The notes below the pieces were generated by a model. It saw nothing but the letters and a program-made list of their open reading frames with translations, ran no database searches and was not told the origin of the DNA. Below are positions 6,721 through 8,387 of a DNA stretch of 8,387 bases, in pieces. The DNA comes from Alphaproteobacteria bacterium (GTDB taxonomy: Bacteria; Pseudomonadota; Alphaproteobacteria; Micavibrionales; CSBR16-224). Location: assembly GCA_007116755.1 (NCBI GenBank), contig SKHU01000179.1:1-8387 (forward strand), in the 5' to 3' direction. Both the position numbers and the translations under genes were made by a program. How positions within the stretch are numbered: the stretch's first letter is position 1; the number at the start of each line of letters is the position of its first letter.

Positions 6721-7461
6721 TTATCCTCTGCCTTCGGCAGCCTTGCGTTGTGCATCCGTCAACAGAAAACGTGCGAGAAAATCGGCTGTGCGCAGATTGG
6801 CCTCGCGTGCGGCGTTTTCATCGTAATGCTCTCCGCCGATTCGTGCGAAAGCATGATCCACGCCCTGATAATGATAGATTTCAACCTGATCGATGGAAGA
6901 CAGGGTGTCGATAATTTTTTTCTGCGCCTCGGGCGGCACGAATTTGTCCAGCTCGGCAATATGCATCAAAAGCGGGTTTTTGATCTTGTCGGCCTCGCCC
7001 AGCATTTCATCCAGCCCGACACCGTAATAGCTGACATTGCAATCGGAATCCGTGCGGGTGGCCGCAAGAAAGGCCAGCTTGCCGCCCAGACAATAGCCGA
7101 CCGTGCCGACTTTGCCGTTCGTGCCGTCAAAGCCGCGCATATGGTCGATGGTGGCGGCGATATCCTCCACGCCTTTATCAACATCAAAACCGTTGAACAG
7201 CTCAAAGGCGCGTTTCCATTCCTCTTCGGTCTGGTCGGTGATCTGGATGCCCGGCTCCTGCCGCCAGAACAGATCGGGGCAGACGGCGACATAGCCCTGA
7301 TAGGCCAGCCCGTCGCAAATCGCACGCATCACGCCGTTGACACCGAAAATTTCCTGAATAACGACAACGACCGGCGCAGTGCCGCCCTTGCCCTCTTCCG
7401 CACCCGCGACATAGGCGGAAAATGTGCCGCCGTCTTTGCTTTTTATGGTGATGTCGGTCAT
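6721..7461 (-). CDS. Dienelactone hydrolase family protein
   Basis: The product is 246 aa, close to the usual 230-250 for this alpha/beta hydrolase family. The active site is complete and in the classical places: Glu37 in IQEIFGVN, nucleophile Cys124 in GYCLGG, Asp172 in ELDKFVP and His203 in GVDHAFA, each one residue later than Glu36, Cys123, Asp171 and His202 of the well-studied Pseudomonas enzyme; Arg207 likewise matches its substrate-binding Arg206. Classical members hydrolyse dienelactone to maleylacetate in chlorocatechol breakdown, but no chlorocatechol genes are seen here, so the substrate is open; many relatives are general carboxylesterases. There is no signal peptide, so it is cytoplasmic. 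The start is supported by a strong ribosome binding site (7468-7475). It is the first gene of the leftward pair, and the CxxC membrane protein gene follows after 12 bp. Confidence 0.94.
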   Translation of the reverse strand: MTDITIKSKDGGTFSAYVAGAEEGKGGTAPVVVVIQEIFGVNGVMRAICDGLAYQGYVAVCPDLFWRQEPGIQITDQTEEEWKRAFELFNGFDVDKGVEDIAATIDHMRGFDGTNGKVGTVGYCLGGKLAFLAATRTDSDCNVSYYGVGLDEMLGEADKIKNPLLMHIAELDKFVPPEAQKKIIDTLSSIDQVEIYHYQGVDHAFARIGGEHYDENAAREANLRTADFLARFLLTDAQRKAAEGRG

Positions 7462-7467
7462 GGTTCA

Positions 7468-7475
7468 TCTCCTCC
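7468..7475 (-). promoter_or_regulatory. Strong ribosome binding site of the dienelactone hydrolase gene
   Basis: Read on the - strand, GGAGGAGA ends 6 nt before the ATG whose first base is 7461. It is the best Shine-Dalgarno match in the window and fixes this start. An ATG that overlaps it is out of frame. Confidence 0.75.
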
Positions 7476-7517
7476 GGTATATGCCGGTGCCGCAACTCTG
7501 GCACAGGGCGTTATTTT

Positions 7518-7546
7518 TTGATATGCTCGAGCCTACTATATCGCAA
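7518..7546 (-). promoter_or_regulatory. Possible sigma-70-type promoter for the leftward gene pair
   Basis: On the - strand, TTGCGA (7546-7541) and TATCAA (7523-7518) are separated by exactly 17 bp; each matches four of six consensus bases. Transcription would begin near 7511 and give a leader of about 50 nt. It lies in the only intergenic space ahead of the dienelactone hydrolase gene, so a promoter is expected hereabouts, but these boxes are weak matches in AT-richer DNA and may be chance. Confidence 0.3.
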
Positions 7547-7567
7547 CCGGAAAAAACTGTATAGAGA

Positions 7568-7960
7568 ATGGCGGAAGTTTTTTATAAGACACATGTGTTT
7601 TGCTGTACCAATCTGCGCCCTGACGGGCACAGGCTGGGCTGCTGTCAGGACAAGGGATCGATGAAGCTGCGCAACTATATGAAGGCGCGGGTGAAAGAGC
7701 TGGGGCTGGAGCAGACCCGCATCAACGCCTCCGGCTGCCTTGACCGCTGCGCGCTCGGCCCCGTTATGGTGGTTTATCCCGAAGGGGTCTGGTACACCTA
7801 TCATTCCGCAGAGGATGTGGACGAGATTATCGAGCGGCATCTAATCGGCGGCAAAATCGTCAAACGCCTGCTGCTGAAACCTGACCAGACGGCGCTGAGT
7901 TTCGAGCAGATGGCCGGACAGCCCGAATCCGAAAGAAAAACGGCGGAACAACAGTCATGA
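7568..7960 (+). CDS. Thioredoxin-like 2Fe-2S ferredoxin
   Basis: The product is 130 aa. It matches the thioredoxin-fold (Shethna/Aquifex Fd4-like) ferredoxins: FCCTNLRPDGHRLGCCQDKG, then ASGCLDRCALGP and VVYPEGVWY, ending in the EDVDEIIERHLIGGKIVKRL helix. Likely cluster ligands are Cys13, Cys26, Cys57 and Cys61; the gaps of 13, 31 and 4 are close to the known family pattern. Cys12 and Cys25 are extra neighbours. Such proteins carry a single 2Fe-2S cluster and act in the cytoplasm in electron transfer or cluster handling; the partner here is unknown. A TAG at 7562-7564 in frame forces the start at 7568 or later, and only a short AGAGA precedes it, so initiation may be modest. The last 25 residues are a polar tail. 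The stop overlaps the mnmE start (ATGA), so the two are probably co-translated. The 106 bp upstream is shared with the divergent hydrolase gene. Confidence 0.93.
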   Translation: MAEVFYKTHVFCCTNLRPDGHRLGCCQDKGSMKLRNYMKARVKELGLEQTRINASGCLDRCALGPVMVVYPEGVWYTYHSAEDVDEIIERHLIGGKIVKRLLLKPDQTALSFEQMAGQPESERKTAEQQS

Positions 7961-8387
7961 CAACGGTTTACGCCCTGTCTTCTGCGCCCGGACGCGGCGG
8001 CGTTGCCGTGATTCGCGTCTCCGGCGCGGCGGCGCTTGCAAGTTTTTACGCATTGACCGGCAGAACACAACCGCCCGCGCCGCGCCGCGCCGTTTACGCG
8101 CCGTTCAGACATCCCGAAAGCGGCGCGGTGATTGATCGCGGTCTGGCCGTTTATTTTCAGTCCCCGGCAAGTTTCACGGGCGAGGATATTGTCGAATATC
8201 ACATTCACGGCGGTGCGGCGGGGGTGGAGATGCTGCTCTCCGCATTGTCGCGTTGTGACGGGCTGCGCCCCGCCGAAGCAGGAGAGTTTACCAAACGCGC
8301 CGTTCTGAACGGCAAGCTTGACCTGACCGAGGCCGAAGCCGTGGCCGATCTTGTCGATGCGGAAACGGAAATGCAGCACCGTCTGGC
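7957..8387 (+). CDS. mnmE: tRNA uridine-5-carboxymethylaminomethyl GTPase MnmE, N-terminal part (3' end outside window)
   Basis: The first 143 residues are present and the gene runs off the right edge. The N-terminal MnmE (TrmE) domain, which forms the folate-binding dimer, is clear: YALSSAPGRGGVAVIRVSG at the start, FTGEDIVEYHIHGG in the middle, then AEAGEFTKRAVLNGKLDLTE and AEAVADLVDAET. MnmE acts with MnmG to modify the wobble uridine (U34) of certain tRNAs in the cytoplasm, using GTP and a methylene-tetrahydrofolate carbon; the G domain and C-terminal Cys would lie beyond the window. The start codon overlaps the ferredoxin stop (ATGA at 7957-7960). A weak GGCGGAA lies about 10 nt upstream, so coupling to the ferredoxin gene is likely. 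In many alphaproteobacteria mnmE is followed by mnmG, rsmG and parAB. Confidence 0.97.
   Translation, partial: MTTVYALSSAPGRGGVAVIRVSGAAALASFYALTGRTQPPAPRRAVYAPFRHPESGAVIDRGLAVYFQSPASFTGEDIVEYHIHGGAAGVEMLLSALSRCDGLRPAEAGEFTKRAVLNGKLDLTEAEAVADLVDAETEMQHRL

Noticed and set aside
7499..7504. TGGCAC resembling a sigma-54 -24 element
   Set aside because: No TTGC-type -12 element occurs at the required distance; bases 7512-7513 are TA where GC is needed.
7487..7504. Small inverted repeat GTGCC / GGCAC with an 8-nt loop in the hydrolase leader
   Set aside because: The stem is only 5 bp and does not extend; there is no T-run, so it is neither a terminator nor a convincing riboswitch.
5827..7521. 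Long open frame (564 codons) on the + strand antisense to the hydrolase and CxxC genes
   Set aside because: It covers two genes on the other strand that have clear catalytic and CxxC motifs and tandem organisation. Its own translation is low in recognisable motifs and has no good ribosome binding site; it is a by-product of the codon bias of the real genes.

Overview
The window is gene-dense bacterial DNA of roughly balanced to slightly high GC, with short intergenic gaps and several ATGA stop/start overlaps. The 2Fe-2S ferredoxin, the mnmE 5' end, lemA and the dienelactone hydrolase fit a Gram-negative bacterium, probably an alphaproteobacterium. That placement is inferred from gene content and protein style only; no rRNA or other decisive marker is present.

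Left part (1-4832, + strand): an apparent operon of envelope genes. It starts with the 3' end of a DUF2207 (YciQ-like) membrane protein ending in a glycine run plus Trp. Next comes a short gene carrying only the N-terminal extracytoplasmic DUF2207 domain and one membrane segment, then lemA, then a gene carrying only the C-terminal DUF2207 membrane half with its own signal peptide, then a full-length DUF2207 protein with the Gly-Trp tail. Junctions are tight: a 7-nt overlap at 480-486, ATGA overlaps at 1930-1933 and 3048-3051, and one 56-bp gap before lemA. LemA and DUF2207 proteins are known neighbours of largely unknown envelope function. What stands out is the multiplication of the family and the two reciprocal half-genes flanking lemA.

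Middle part (4840-7461, - strand): two genes in the opposite direction, separated by 12 bp. The promoter-proximal gene is a dienelactone hydrolase with an intact Glu/Cys/Asp/His active site. The distal gene is a 622-aa protein with eight CxxC motifs on an 11-residue period (DnaJ-type cysteine-rich chemistry without a J domain) and three C-terminal membrane segments. Its stop lies 7 bp from the stop of the DUF2207 operon, with no visible terminator between them.

Right part (7462-8387): a 106-bp divergent intergenic region, then a thioredoxin-fold 2Fe-2S ferredoxin overlapping by ATGA the start of mnmE (tRNA-U34 modification GTPase), which runs off the window. In alphaproteobacteria mnmE often lies near mnmG, rsmG and parAB close to the replication origin, so the right edge may approach such a locus.
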